Shown here: in pieces, positions 1-5,869 of the stretch
Numbering within the stretch: position 1 is the stretch's first letter
Layout: each line of letters starts with the position of its first letter
Assembly (NCBI GenBank): GCA_007134175.1
Contig: SLLF01000037.1
Location: 1-9,918 of the forward strand
From: Kiritimatiellia bacterium
GTDB lineage: Bacteria > Verrucomicrobiota > Kiritimatiellia > SLAD01
DNA: 9,918 nucleotides
Direction: 5' to 3'
Translations under genes and position numbers: made by a program
Notes under the pieces: generated by a model
Told to the model about the DNA's origin: nothing
Databases searched by the model: none
The model's input: the letters and a program-made list of their open reading frames with translations, nothing else

Positions 1-51
1 GCTGATTGGCTCGTGGGCAAGAACGGGATTAATGTAAAATGTTGTCATGTC

Positions 52-134
52 GAGCGTAGCGAAGCGACGTCGAGACATCTCCGTCTTCGCCAACCACCGT
101 CGGTTCTTTAGGAGCGGAGTCGAAGACATCTCAC
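52..134. repeat. Two copies of a short intergenic repeat (GTCGA(A)GACATCTC core)
   Basis: The core GTCGAGACATCTC at 69-81 recurs as GTCGAAGACATCTC at 119-132. Both copies are preceded by a GAGCG-(T/G)AG type motif (52-58 and 112-118). The first copy also contains the GTCG...CGAC arms of a small self-complementary element around 49-68. This looks like degenerate copies of a genome-wide intergenic repeat (REP-like) rather than coding DNA. Two copies are seen directly; that there are more elsewhere in the genome is inference. Confidence 0.45.
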
Positions 135-231
135 GCTTTACCGGCCACCCTGAGATCGGGGGAAACACAGGCAAACGCTTAGTTAGGTCCAAAAGCTTGA
201 GATTTGGATGCGTCTGCCCTGCGCCGCGATC

Positions 232-261
232 TTGACCCGACCGGTGGTCACTTGCTACGGT
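232..261 (+). promoter_or_regulatory. Weak candidate promoter for purH
   Basis: TTGACC at 232-237 lies 18 nt upstream of TACGGT at 256-261. The -35 match is good and the -10 match is weak. Transcription from here would start near 268 and give a leader of about 60 nt that includes the hairpin at 274-291. Confidence 0.3.
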
Positions 262-273
262 CCATGCCGATCC

Positions 274-291
274 GCCACCGGTCATGGTGGC
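274..291 (+). other. Small hairpin in the purH leader
   Basis: GCCACC (274-279) and GGTGGC (286-291) form a perfect 6-bp stem with a 6-nt loop. It lies 24 nt upstream of the purH Shine-Dalgarno. There is no T-run, so it is not an obvious intrinsic terminator. It could be an operator or leader structure, or chance in GC-rich DNA. Confidence 0.3.
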
Positions 292-315
292 AGCATGCGG
301 AATGTCATCTTTATT

Positions 316-323
316 GGGAGGAG
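316..323 (+). promoter_or_regulatory. Strong Shine-Dalgarno that fixes the purH start
   Basis: GGGAGGAG ends 5 nt before ATG 329. It is the best ribosome binding site in the window and rules out the longer in-frame starts upstream. Confidence 0.85.
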
Positions 324-328
324 AATCA

Positions 329-1966
329 ATGACCCCTATTCAGCGGGCGCTGATCAGCGTATCGGACAAGAGCGGTGTGGTGGACTTCGCCACCCGGTTG
401 GCGGAGCGCGGCGTGGAGCTGTTGTCGACCGGCGGCACGGCCCGCGCCCTGCGCGAGGCGGGCTTGACGGTTACGGATGTATCCGATTTCACCGGCTTTC
501 CGGAGATGTTGGATGGACGGGTCAAGACGCTGCACCCCAAGGTGCATGGCGGCTTGCTCTACCTGCGCGGGAATGCCGAGCACGAAGCCACCGCACGCGC
601 GCATAACATTGCCCCGATTGATCTCGTCTGCGTTAACCTCTACCCGTTTGAGGCAACCATCGCGCAAGCGGATGTGACGTTCGAAGAGGCCGTCGAACAG
701 ATTGATATCGGCGGCCCGGCGATGCTGCGCTCCGCGGCCAAAAATATGCGCTCGGTAACGGTGGTGAGCGATCCGCGCGATTACCAGCGGGTACTGGAAA
801 CCATGGATGCCGAAGGAGGCCAGACCACGCTGGAGTTGCGGGTGGAGCTGGCGCAGAAGGTGTTTGCGCGCTTGGCCGCCTATAACGGGGCCATTGCCAC
901 CTACCTCGCACAACAGTCCGCTACGTCGACCGCACAAACGCCCCCGTTGATCCTGGCCTATGGGGCCGGTCAGCGGTTGCGCTACGGTGAGAACCCGCAT
1001 CAGGAAGCGGGCCTCTATATCGACCGCTCCGTGACCGAAGCGTGTATCGCGCACGCGGAGCAGCTGCACGGCAAGGAATTGTCATTCAACAACTATCTGG
1101 ACGGGGATGCCGCGCTCGAGGCCGTCCGCGAATTGGCCGGGGCCCCCGGTGTGGCGATCATCAAGCACAGCAATCCGTGCGGCTACGCCACCGGCCAGAC
1201 GCTGTCGGAAGCGTTTGAGGCCGCTTGGGCCGGCGATCCGGTATCGGCGTTCGGTAGTGTCATCGCCGTGACCCAACCCATCGACTTGGCCACGGCCGAA
1301 CGGTTGAAAGGGCGGTTTGTCGAGGTACTTATCGCACCGGATTATGAGCCGGATGCCCTTGACTACCTGCGCCACAAGAGCAAGGACCTGCGCCTACTGA
1401 AGTTGCCTGTACCGCTCCGGTCGCCTAGCCACGGCCCGGCCATCCGCCAGATCGGCGGTGGTTTGCTGGTGCAGGACCGGGATGTCGGGCTGGTGGAAAA
1501 CTGGGTTACGCCCACTGAACATCCGTTTCCAGATGAAATGCGGCCCTTGGCCGAGTTTGGCATTAAGGCCTGTAAACACATCAAATCCAATGCCATCGCT
1601 CTCGTTCGTGCCTATGGCCCGCGCGCTTATGCCCTGCTGGGGATGGGCGCGGGGCAGCCGAATCGCGTGGACGCCCTGCGCAAACTGGCTTTTGTGCGTG
1701 CGTCTGAAAACCTCGACCAACTGTTCAGCACCGATAAGGTGTACGGCAAGTCTCCCCAGGAATTTCGGGCCGAACTGTTGCAGGAATGTGTCCTGATATC
1801 GGACGCGTTCTTCCCGTTTGCCGATAGCATCGAGCACGCGGCAGAAGGCGGCATCCGCTACATCGTGCAACCGGGCGGATCGAAGCGGGACGAGGAGGTA
1901 GTGGCGGCCTGCGACCGCTACGGCATCGCCATGGTCTTTACCGGCATGCGCCATTTCCGTCATTGA
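329..1966 (+). CDS. purH: Bifunctional AICAR formyltransferase / IMP cyclohydrolase PurH
   Basis: This cytosolic enzyme catalyses the last two steps of de novo purine synthesis: AICAR is formylated with 10-formyl-THF, then FAICAR is cyclised to IMP. The N-terminal MGS-like cyclohydrolase domain (about residues 5-190) carries LLSTGGTARAL (31-41), DGRVKTLHPKVHGG (62-75) and the IDIGGPAMLRSAAKN segment. The transformylase domain follows, with GKELSFNNYLDGDAALE (248-264), the catalytic Lys-His in KHSNPCG (279-285), SNAIAL (420-425) and the terminal FTGMRHFRH. The start is ATG 329, because GGGAGGAG at 316-323 is a strong Shine-Dalgarno 5-6 nt upstream. An upstream in-frame GTG/ATG extension would bury that site inside the gene. 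At 545 residues it is slightly longer than the usual 515-530, the extra length lying around residues 460-488 before SDAFFPF. It appears monocistronic; the next gene is 220 nt away. Confidence 0.97.
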   Translation: MTPIQRALISVSDKSGVVDFATRLAERGVELLSTGGTARALREAGLTVTDVSDFTGFPEMLDGRVKTLHPKVHGGLLYLRGNAEHEATARAHNIAPIDLVCVNLYPFEATIAQADVTFEEAVEQIDIGGPAMLRSAAKNMRSVTVVSDPRDYQRVLETMDAEGGQTTLELRVELAQKVFARLAAYNGAIATYLAQQSATSTAQTPPLILAYGAGQRLRYGENPHQEAGLYIDRSVTEACIAHAEQLHGKELSFNNYLDGDAALEAVRELAGAPGVAIIKHSNPCGYATGQTLSEAFEAAWAGDPVSAFGSVIAVTQPIDLATAERLKGRFVEVLIAPDYEPDALDYLRHKSKDLRLLKLPVPLRSPSHGPAIRQIGGGLLVQDRDVGLVENWVTPTEHPFPDEMRPLAEFGIKACKHIKSNAIALVRAYGPRAYALLGMGAGQPNRVDALRKLAFVRASENLDQLFSTDKVYGKSPQEFRAELLQECVLISDAFFPFADSIEHAAEGGIRYIVQPGGSKRDEEVVAACDRYGIAMVFTGMRHFRH

Positions 1967-1993
1967 TATGACCACCGGTATGGGGCGGTTGAC

Positions 1994-2061
1994 GACTACG
2001 GCGAGGACTACGGATTACGAGTGAAGCCTTTCTGTCGTTTCCCGTGGTCGTCGCCGTAGTC
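1994..2061. repeat. Imperfect inverted repeat, 18-bp arms, between purH and the permease gene
   Basis: The arm at 1994-2011 (GACTACGGCGAGGACTAC) pairs with 2044-2061 (GTGGTCGTCGCCGTAGTC) at 16 of 18 positions across a 32-nt loop. The left arm also contains the direct repeat GACTACGG at 1994-2001 and 2006-2013. It begins 28 nt after the purH stop. The right arm is followed by AC-rich sequence rather than a T-run, so a simple intrinsic terminator is not supported. A palindromic intergenic repeat of the REP/MITE kind is the likelier reading, though it may still affect mRNA 3' ends. Confidence 0.55.
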
Positions 2062-2098
2062 AGCCGAAAGCAAAAATGGCAAAAAGCCGGGCACACGG

Positions 2099-2127
2099 TT
2101 GTCCATCTGCTGAACGGGCCGTATGGT
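2099..2127 (+). promoter_or_regulatory. Candidate sigma70-type promoter for the permease gene
   Basis: TTGTCC at 2099-2104 and TATGGT at 2122-2127 are separated by exactly 17 nt. The predicted transcript starts near 2134, leaving about 53 nt of leader to the ATG at 2187. I see no MerR-type 19-20 bp spacer or clear metal-regulator palindrome. Confidence 0.4.
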
Positions 2128-2173
2128 ATTCGCGGTCCACGAGGCCGGACGCATGATCGAATACGGGTGGTGT

Positions 2174-2180
2174 GGAAAGG
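2174..2180 (+). promoter_or_regulatory. Shine-Dalgarno deciding the permease start
   Basis: GGAAAGG is spaced 6 nt from ATG 2187. It overlaps the codons that would follow the alternative GTG start at 2172, and so favours the ATG. Confidence 0.6.
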
Positions 2181-2186
2181 TATCTG

Positions 2187-3479
2187 ATGGTTTGGCTGGA
2201 GCAATATGTTGAACAAGTATGGGCCGTGCTGTTGGAATTGGCCCCCTGGCTCGTACTGGGCTGTCTGGCGGCGGGGCTGCTGCATGTGTTGATTCCCGAG
2301 GGCGCGATCCGGCGGCAGCTGGGGAAGCCGGGATTCGGCGCCATTTTTAAATCGGCGTTGGCGGGGGTTCCAATGCCGCTTTGCAGTTGCGGGGTGATCC
2401 CGGCCGCCTTGGGGTTGCGCAAGGAGGGAGCCAGTCGCGGCGCCAGCGTCAGTTTCCTGGTGGCGACGCCGCAGACCGCGGTGGATTCGACGTTTGTCAG
2501 TTACTCCTTCCTGGGTGCGCCCTTTGCGATCTTCAAGTTGCTGAGTTCGTTTTTGACCGGATTGCTAGCCGGCACCTTGGCCCAGCGGTTCGGTGGCCCG
2601 CCGGAAACTAACCCGCCGACCGATGCGCCGGGCGCGGCCGGTGATCCTGCGGAAGAACGTTACCCGACGCTCAAGGCGCGTGTGCGCGGCGTCTGGATGT
2701 ATGGCATGGAAGATTTACTCTACATGATCTGGGGCTGGGTGGTGCTGGGCGTGGTGGTTTCCGCGGCGCTGACGACCTTTATTCCCGCAAATTTTTTCGC
2801 CGATTTGCCGTTGGCATCGGGGTTTACGGGCTTGCTGCTGGCGCTGGTGATTTCGTTGCCCATGTACGCCTGCTCCACCGCTTCCGTTCCCATCGCCGCC
2901 GGGTTGGTGCACGCCGGCTTGCCGGCCGGCGCGGCCTTGGTTTATTTGGTGGCCGGTCCGGCTACCAATGTCGCCACCATTGGCGCGATATTTCGCGTCT
3001 TTGGCGGCCGGGTGATCGCTATTTACCTCGGGGTTATCATTGCCAGTAGCTTGATGTTCGGCTACCTCTTCGATTTCCTGGTTGATATGGAGGCCATGCG
3101 TATTCACGACCACCTGCACCACGATCATGCCACCTGGTGGGCCGTCATCTCCGCCGTCTTGATTTTGCTGTTGTTTGCGCGTTTCGCCTATAGAGACGCG
3201 CGGTTGAAATGGGCGCATTGGCAAGCCCGCGGCGCCAGCGAACCGGACCAGATCCACTTGGCGGTGGGCGGTATGACCTGCAATGGTTGTGCCCGCAAAG
3301 TGCAGCGGGCGCTGCAAGCCTTACCCCAAGTCGTCACGGTCGAGGTACGGTGCGACGACGCGTGCGCCGTGGTTTCGGGCACAGGTCTTGATGAACAAAC
3401 GGTCCGGGCCGCCGTGCAGGCGGCCGGCTACCGGACCGAATCAAGGGATATTGAAAAAAAGTATCAAGATGGCCGGTAG
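2187..3479 (+). CDS. DUF318/UPF0718-family permease with C-terminal HMA domain (probable heavy-metal exporter)
   Basis: A 430-residue inner-membrane protein. It is a two-half permease of the UPF0718/SO_0444 type, a family implicated in Cu/Zn or related metal export; the substrate here is inferred. The first half has membrane segments around 12-36 and 85-135 with the signature PLCSCGVIP (64-72). A hydrophilic linker (136-165) leads to the second half, with MYACSTASVPIAAGL (226-240) and GPATN (257-261). The last membrane segment (about 317-333) follows a His cluster HDHLHHDH (307-314). The C-terminal HMA domain (about 356-420) has GMTCNGC (362-368), the CxxC metal site, plus an additional C389/C393 pair. 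ATG 2187 is chosen because GGAAAGG (2174-2180) lies 6 nt upstream; the GTG at 2172 would sit before that site. The product is typically involved in metal resistance. No regulator lies next to it in the window. Confidence 0.85.
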   Translation: MVWLEQYVEQVWAVLLELAPWLVLGCLAAGLLHVLIPEGAIRRQLGKPGFGAIFKSALAGVPMPLCSCGVIPAALGLRKEGASRGASVSFLVATPQTAVDSTFVSYSFLGAPFAIFKLLSSFLTGLLAGTLAQRFGGPPETNPPTDAPGAAGDPAEERYPTLKARVRGVWMYGMEDLLYMIWGWVVLGVVVSAALTTFIPANFFADLPLASGFTGLLLALVISLPMYACSTASVPIAAGLVHAGLPAGAALVYLVAGPATNVATIGAIFRVFGGRVIAIYLGVIIASSLMFGYLFDFLVDMEAMRIHDHLHHDHATWWAVISAVLILLLFARFAYRDARLKWAHWQARGASEPDQIHLAVGGMTCNGCARKVQRALQALPQVVTVEVRCDDACAVVSGTGLDEQTVRAAVQAAGYRTESRDIEKKYQDGR

Positions 3480-3498
3480 CGTGCTAGGATGTTTCTGA

Positions 3499-3520
3499 AA
3501 GCCGGGTTATAGTCCGGCTT
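3499..3520 (+). other. Stem-loop immediately upstream of the GT26 gene
   Basis: AAGCCGG (3499-3505) and CCGGCTT (3514-3520) form a perfect 7-bp stem with an 8-nt loop. It begins 20 nt after the permease stop and ends 8 nt before ATG 3529. No T-run follows, so it is not a textbook terminator. It occupies the place where a ribosome binding site would normally lie, so it may act as a translational or mRNA-processing element between the two genes. Confidence 0.4.
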
Positions 3521-3528
3521 GATATTGC

Positions 3529-4323
3529 ATGCAGATTGAACCGAAAAACGTTAAGCATAGCCAGCCGGAAGTGGCCATCATGGGACTGCGCGTTTACGCG
3601 GGAAACATGGCCACGGCGGTGGCGGATGTGGCCGCTCAGATTGAGCGGCGCGAGTCGGCGGCCTACGTTTGTGTACGGGATGTCCACGGCGTGATGGCCG
3701 CCCAGCGCCATCCGCAGCTGAAGGCGATCCATAACCAGGCGTTCATGACGGTGCCGGACGGGGTGCCGCTGATGTGGCTGGGCCGGCGGGCGGGCGCAGC
3801 CGGTATGGGGCGGGTATTCGGCCCGGACCTGATGCTGGAGGTGTGCCGGGCCGGGGTCGAGCCCGGGTGGACCCATTATTTGTATGGCGGCAAAACCGGC
3901 GTGCCGGAACTGCTCAAAACCCGCCTGGAAGAGCGATTCCCCAACATCAAGATCGTGGGCACCTGCTCGCCGCCCTTCCGCCCCTTGAACCAAGAGGAAG
4001 AAGCGGCGTTGGAGGCGGAACTGCGCGAGAAAAAACCGGATTGTTTCTGGGTGGGGTTGGGAACCCCGAAACAAGAGGAATTCATGGGACGCTACGCGGA
4101 GCGTTTGGATACCCGGGTGATGTTCGGGGTCGGCGCGGCGTTCGACATTCACACCGGCTTCATGCGGGACGCTCCCAACTGGATGAAGCGTGCGGGCCTC
4201 CAATGGCTGCACCGACTATGGCAGGAGCCGCGGCGCTTGTGGAGGCGCTACCTGATCAACAACACCCATTTCATCTGGTACTGGTTGACCCGCAAGGGCC
4301 GCGCCCGCTTGCTGGACCGCTAG
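3529..4323 (+). CDS. WecG/TagA/CpsF-family glycosyltransferase (GT26)
   Basis: A 264-residue membrane-associated glycosyltransferase of the family that adds a sugar such as ManNAc or ManNAcA to a lipid-linked intermediate in polysaccharide or teichoic acid synthesis. Visible family blocks are VAIMGLRV (14-21, first strand), YVCVRDVHGVM (45-55), VPDGVPLMWLGR (73-84, with the catalytic-region Asp), RVFGPDLMLEVC, LYGGKTGV, FRPL, WVGLGTPKQEEFM (173-185), GVGAAFDIHTG (198-208) and GLQWLHRLWQEPRRLWRRY near the C-terminus. The polar Thr usually found near the second block is not evident here. The start is uncertain: ATG 3529 has no Shine-Dalgarno, while ATG 3580 has GGAAG at 3567-3571 but would remove most of the first strand, so 3529 is preferred. 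It lies 49 nt after the permease and faces vapC convergently. Donor and acceptor are unknown. Confidence 0.9.
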   Translation: MQIEPKNVKHSQPEVAIMGLRVYAGNMATAVADVAAQIERRESAAYVCVRDVHGVMAAQRHPQLKAIHNQAFMTVPDGVPLMWLGRRAGAAGMGRVFGPDLMLEVCRAGVEPGWTHYLYGGKTGVPELLKTRLEERFPNIKIVGTCSPPFRPLNQEEEAALEAELREKKPDCFWVGLGTPKQEEFMGRYAERLDTRVMFGVGAAFDIHTGFMRDAPNWMKRAGLQWLHRLWQEPRRLWRRYLINNTHFIWYWLTRKGRARLLDR

Positions 4324-4360
4324 CCCGCATTTCTCGCCGAGTGGTAAACAATAGGTTCAT

Positions 4361-4732
4361 TTAGAGCCGGTACGGAACGATGACAAAAGGATGTTTCTGC
4401 GGGGCGAAGTCCTTGGTGTTGCGCGTGGCGAGCTTCAGTTGGTGCTCCATGGCCAACGACGCTTGGAGGGCGTCCGGTAGCTTCCAGCGATGCGTGCGCC
4501 GCAATTCGGCGGCACGATCGGCTACAGCCTTGGTGATATCCAAGCATGGAAATGCCTCACACAGCGCATAGGCCTGACCAGCCTGTTCCTCAGGTCCTCC
4601 GGACAACACTTCCGCCCGCGTAATGACGGATAGGCAACAAGCCCCTTCGCGTTGGGTTGACAGCCAGTTATGGGCTTCGGGAATGCCACGCAAATGGTCG
4701 ATCAATATGGCCGAATCAAGGAGGATGTTCAT
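4361..4732 (-). CDS. vapC: PIN-domain toxin VapC (first module)
   Basis: A 123-residue PIN-domain ribonuclease, the toxin of a type II toxin-antitoxin pair; VapC proteins cut tRNA or other RNA in the cytosol. The acidic PIN residues are all visible: D6 in MNILLDSAILID, E41 in TRAEVLSG, D87 in LPDALQASLA, and the TRNTKDF block (103-109) with its Asp. The start is taken as ATG 4732, whose A begins an ATGA overlap with the vapB stop codon (4-nt overlap, translational coupling). A GTG at 4741 in the same frame would add only three residues. The gene ends 37 nt from the convergent GT26 gene, with no clear terminator between them. All catalytic residues are intact, so the toxin should be active. 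Confidence 0.9.
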   Translation of the reverse strand: MNILLDSAILIDHLRGIPEAHNWLSTQREGACCLSVITRAEVLSGGPEEQAGQAYALCEAFPCLDITKAVADRAAELRRTHRWKLPDALQASLAMEHQLKLATRNTKDFAPQKHPFVIVPYRL

Positions 4733-4965
4733 CGATGCCACTCGTCACGCAAACGATCCACCATTTGCTGGCTGTCCTCGTTTACACAGGACCAACTTCC
4801 GGCCGTTTCCCTCAGTACTTTCCGGTATGGAGCGGCAGAGGATTGGCGCCGATATGCTCCGATAGCCAAACGCACCGTTTCGGCCATGGAGCGTCCGTGC
4901 AGGCGACTTTGCCGCTTGAGCCAGCGCAAGTCATCTTCCGGTAAGGATATAATCAATCGTTTCAT
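4729..4965 (-). CDS. vapB: Ribbon-helix-helix antitoxin VapB (first module)
   Basis: A 78-residue protein with an N-terminal Arc/CopG-like ribbon-helix-helix fold: KRLIISLPEDDLRWLKR (2-18) as the DNA-binding strand and first helix, then GRSMAETVRLAIGAYR (24-39) as the second helix. The C-terminal tail (about 42-78) would wrap and inhibit the VapC encoded next, with which it shares an ATGA overlap. VapB normally binds VapC and represses its own promoter. The promoter here contains a short inverted repeat that would suit a dimeric RHH protein. The start is ATG 4965, the only sensible one. It lies 15 nt after the metallophosphoesterase stop and lacks a proper Shine-Dalgarno (only AGG), consistent with leaderless initiation. 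Confidence 0.85.
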   Translation of the reverse strand: MKRLIISLPEDDLRWLKRQSRLHGRSMAETVRLAIGAYRRQSSAAPYRKVLRETAGSWSCVNEDSQQMVDRLRDEWHR

Positions 4966-4971
4966 GACAAG

Positions 4972-5000
4972 CCTATATCACTAAAATGATATCACGTCAA
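4972..5000 (-). promoter_or_regulatory. vapBC promoter with embedded operator-like repeats
   Basis: On the minus strand, TTGACG (5000-4995) is followed after exactly 17 nt by TATAGG (4977-4972), and the vapB ATG comes 6 nt later. This is the strongest promoter match in the window. The spacer holds an inverted repeat, ATATCA (4975-4980) and TGATAT (4987-4992). It also holds the direct repeat ATATCAC at 4975-4981 and 4989-4995. These overlap the -10, as expected for an autoregulatory VapB operator. The -35 and part of the spacer are coding for the last residues (LDVISF) of the metallophosphoesterase. Confidence 0.6.
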
Positions 5001-5787
5001 GACAGGAAGGCTCAGGTTTAGCGGGGCATCGCAGCACGATGACCGGCAGCTCCGGCGGACAATTCAGGCGCAGCTTGAGCAGACCGGTACCGATGCCGCG
5101 CGAGATATAGACATAACGCTGCCGGGGTAACCGGACCAGTCCCTGCACAAACGCGGCCCCTTGCCGGGTATGCCGCACCGGGGCCCCCAGTCCGGGTAAA
5201 CGAATCTGGCCACCGTGCGTATGCCCGGACAATAGCAGGTCGAAATGCAGCGGGTTGGCCAGCAACACATCCGGATGATGCGCCAGCAACAACGTGAACG
5301 CTTCGTGCGGCCCATCCAGTCCCGCCCCGCCGGGGTCGGGTTGGCCTTGCTGCAGGTCGTCCAGTCCGGCAATCCGCAAGCGCCCCCCCGCCTGTTCCCA
5401 CTCGCAGGTGCGATTGATCAGGGTGGTGAATCCCGCTGTCGCCATCTGCTCGGTGAATCGTTCCGACGTGTTGCCGCGCACATGGTCCCAATTGCCCGGA
5501 ACCGCAAAGCGATGGGCTGTTTGGCGGATACTGGACCACCAGGTCTGGGCCACCGGCCAGTAGTCGGCGTGGTTCACGGCGTCACCGGTAAAAACCAGTA
5601 GATCCGCCGCCGTCGCGTTCAAGGCGTCGGCCAGCGCCGCGTCAACGGGTTGCGGCCGGCCGCGGAAATGCCAGTCGCTGAGATGGATAATGCGCAAGCC
5701 GTCCAACCCGGCTGGCAAACGGGGAATCACCACCTCCACTTCATGGATTTGCAATAGGTCTTTCATCACCGCAAAGCCATTATCCAC
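4981..5787 (-). CDS. YkuE/LpxG-like metallophosphoesterase
   Basis: A calcineurin-like binuclear-metal phosphoesterase of 268 residues. Metal-binding blocks are SDWH (D38, H40), FTGD (D69), GNWD (N99), LLLAHHPD (H170) and GHTHGGQIRLPG (H189, H191). The last block and overall layout match the YkuE/LpxG-type membrane-associated group acting on phospholipid or lipid-A-type substrates; the substrate here is inferred only from the family. The usual GNH(D/E) block reads GNWDH, so Trp replaces the catalytic His and a His sits two residues later. There is no transmembrane segment or signal peptide, unlike some relatives. The start is uncertain: GTG 5787 has a GGTGG-type site 6 nt upstream, while ATG 5766, seven codons later, has none. 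It is divergent from the epimerase across 82 nt, and its 3' end carries the vapBC promoter. Confidence 0.85.
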   Translation of the reverse strand: MDNGFAVMKDLLQIHEVEVVIPRLPAGLDGLRIIHLSDWHFRGRPQPVDAALADALNATAADLLVFTGDAVNHADYWPVAQTWWSSIRQTAHRFAVPGNWDHVRGNTSERFTEQMATAGFTTLINRTCEWEQAGGRLRIAGLDDLQQGQPDPGGAGLDGPHEAFTLLLAHHPDVLLANPLHFDLLLSGHTHGGQIRLPGLGAPVRHTRQGAAFVQGLVRLPRQRYVYISRGIGTGLLKLRLNCPPELPVIVLRCPAKPEPSCLDVISF

Positions 5788-5834
5788 GGATCACCACCCA
5801 TCGCCAGCTTTTCCCTGCTGTCCGATGAATACAC

Positions 5835-5864
5835 TTGCCAATAGGTGCCGGGCGTTCTTATATC
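5835..5864 (+). promoter_or_regulatory. Candidate promoter of the epimerase-GT4 unit
   Basis: TTGCCA (5835-5840) and TATATC (5859-5864) are separated by 18 nt. The epimerase ATG at 5870 is only 5 nt beyond the -10, so transcription is predicted to start at or within one base of the start codon. Confidence 0.45.
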
Positions 5865-5869
5865 CGTGC

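Larger units (their letters stand above)
1..328. other. Non-coding leader region upstream of purH
   Basis: This 328-base stretch holds no convincing gene. The reading frames that cross it are short, have no ribosome binding site and encode Arg/Ser-rich sequence of no recognisable family. What can be seen is a pair of short related repeats (52-132), a weak promoter-like pair (232-261), a small hairpin (274-291) and the purH Shine-Dalgarno (316-323). I see no terminator for a gene lying to the left and no known riboswitch core. Confidence 0.6.

Noticed and set aside
47..235. 62-codon open frame at the left end
   Set aside because: It has no ribosome binding site, runs through the intergenic repeat pair and encodes low-complexity Arg/Ser-rich sequence of no recognisable family.
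284..328. 15-residue N-terminal extension of PurH
   Set aside because: The strong Shine-Dalgarno at 316-323 would lie inside the coding region; ATG 329 matches the usual PurH start.
200..328. Possible ZTP (pfl) riboswitch upstream of purH
   Set aside because: PurH genes sometimes carry one, but I could not find its conserved core or 3' stem; only a 6-bp hairpin is present.
208..606. 132-codon open frame overlapping the start of purH
   Set aside because: It is out of frame with purH over its well-conserved N-terminal domain; the Arg/Gly-rich translation is a typical GC-rich shadow.
326..1069. Long antisense open frame opposite purH
   Set aside because: It lies wholly opposite a conserved enzyme, lacks a recognisable domain and is explained by codon bias in GC-rich DNA.
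3499..3520. Intrinsic terminator after the permease gene
   Set aside because: The stem-loop is real but is followed by GATATTGC rather than a T-run, so I list it as a stem-loop of unknown role.
5383..5389. C7 run in the metallophosphoesterase gene as a second slippage tract
   Set aside because: Seven bases in a Gly-Gly context is near what GC-rich coding DNA gives by chance and below the length usually linked to switching.
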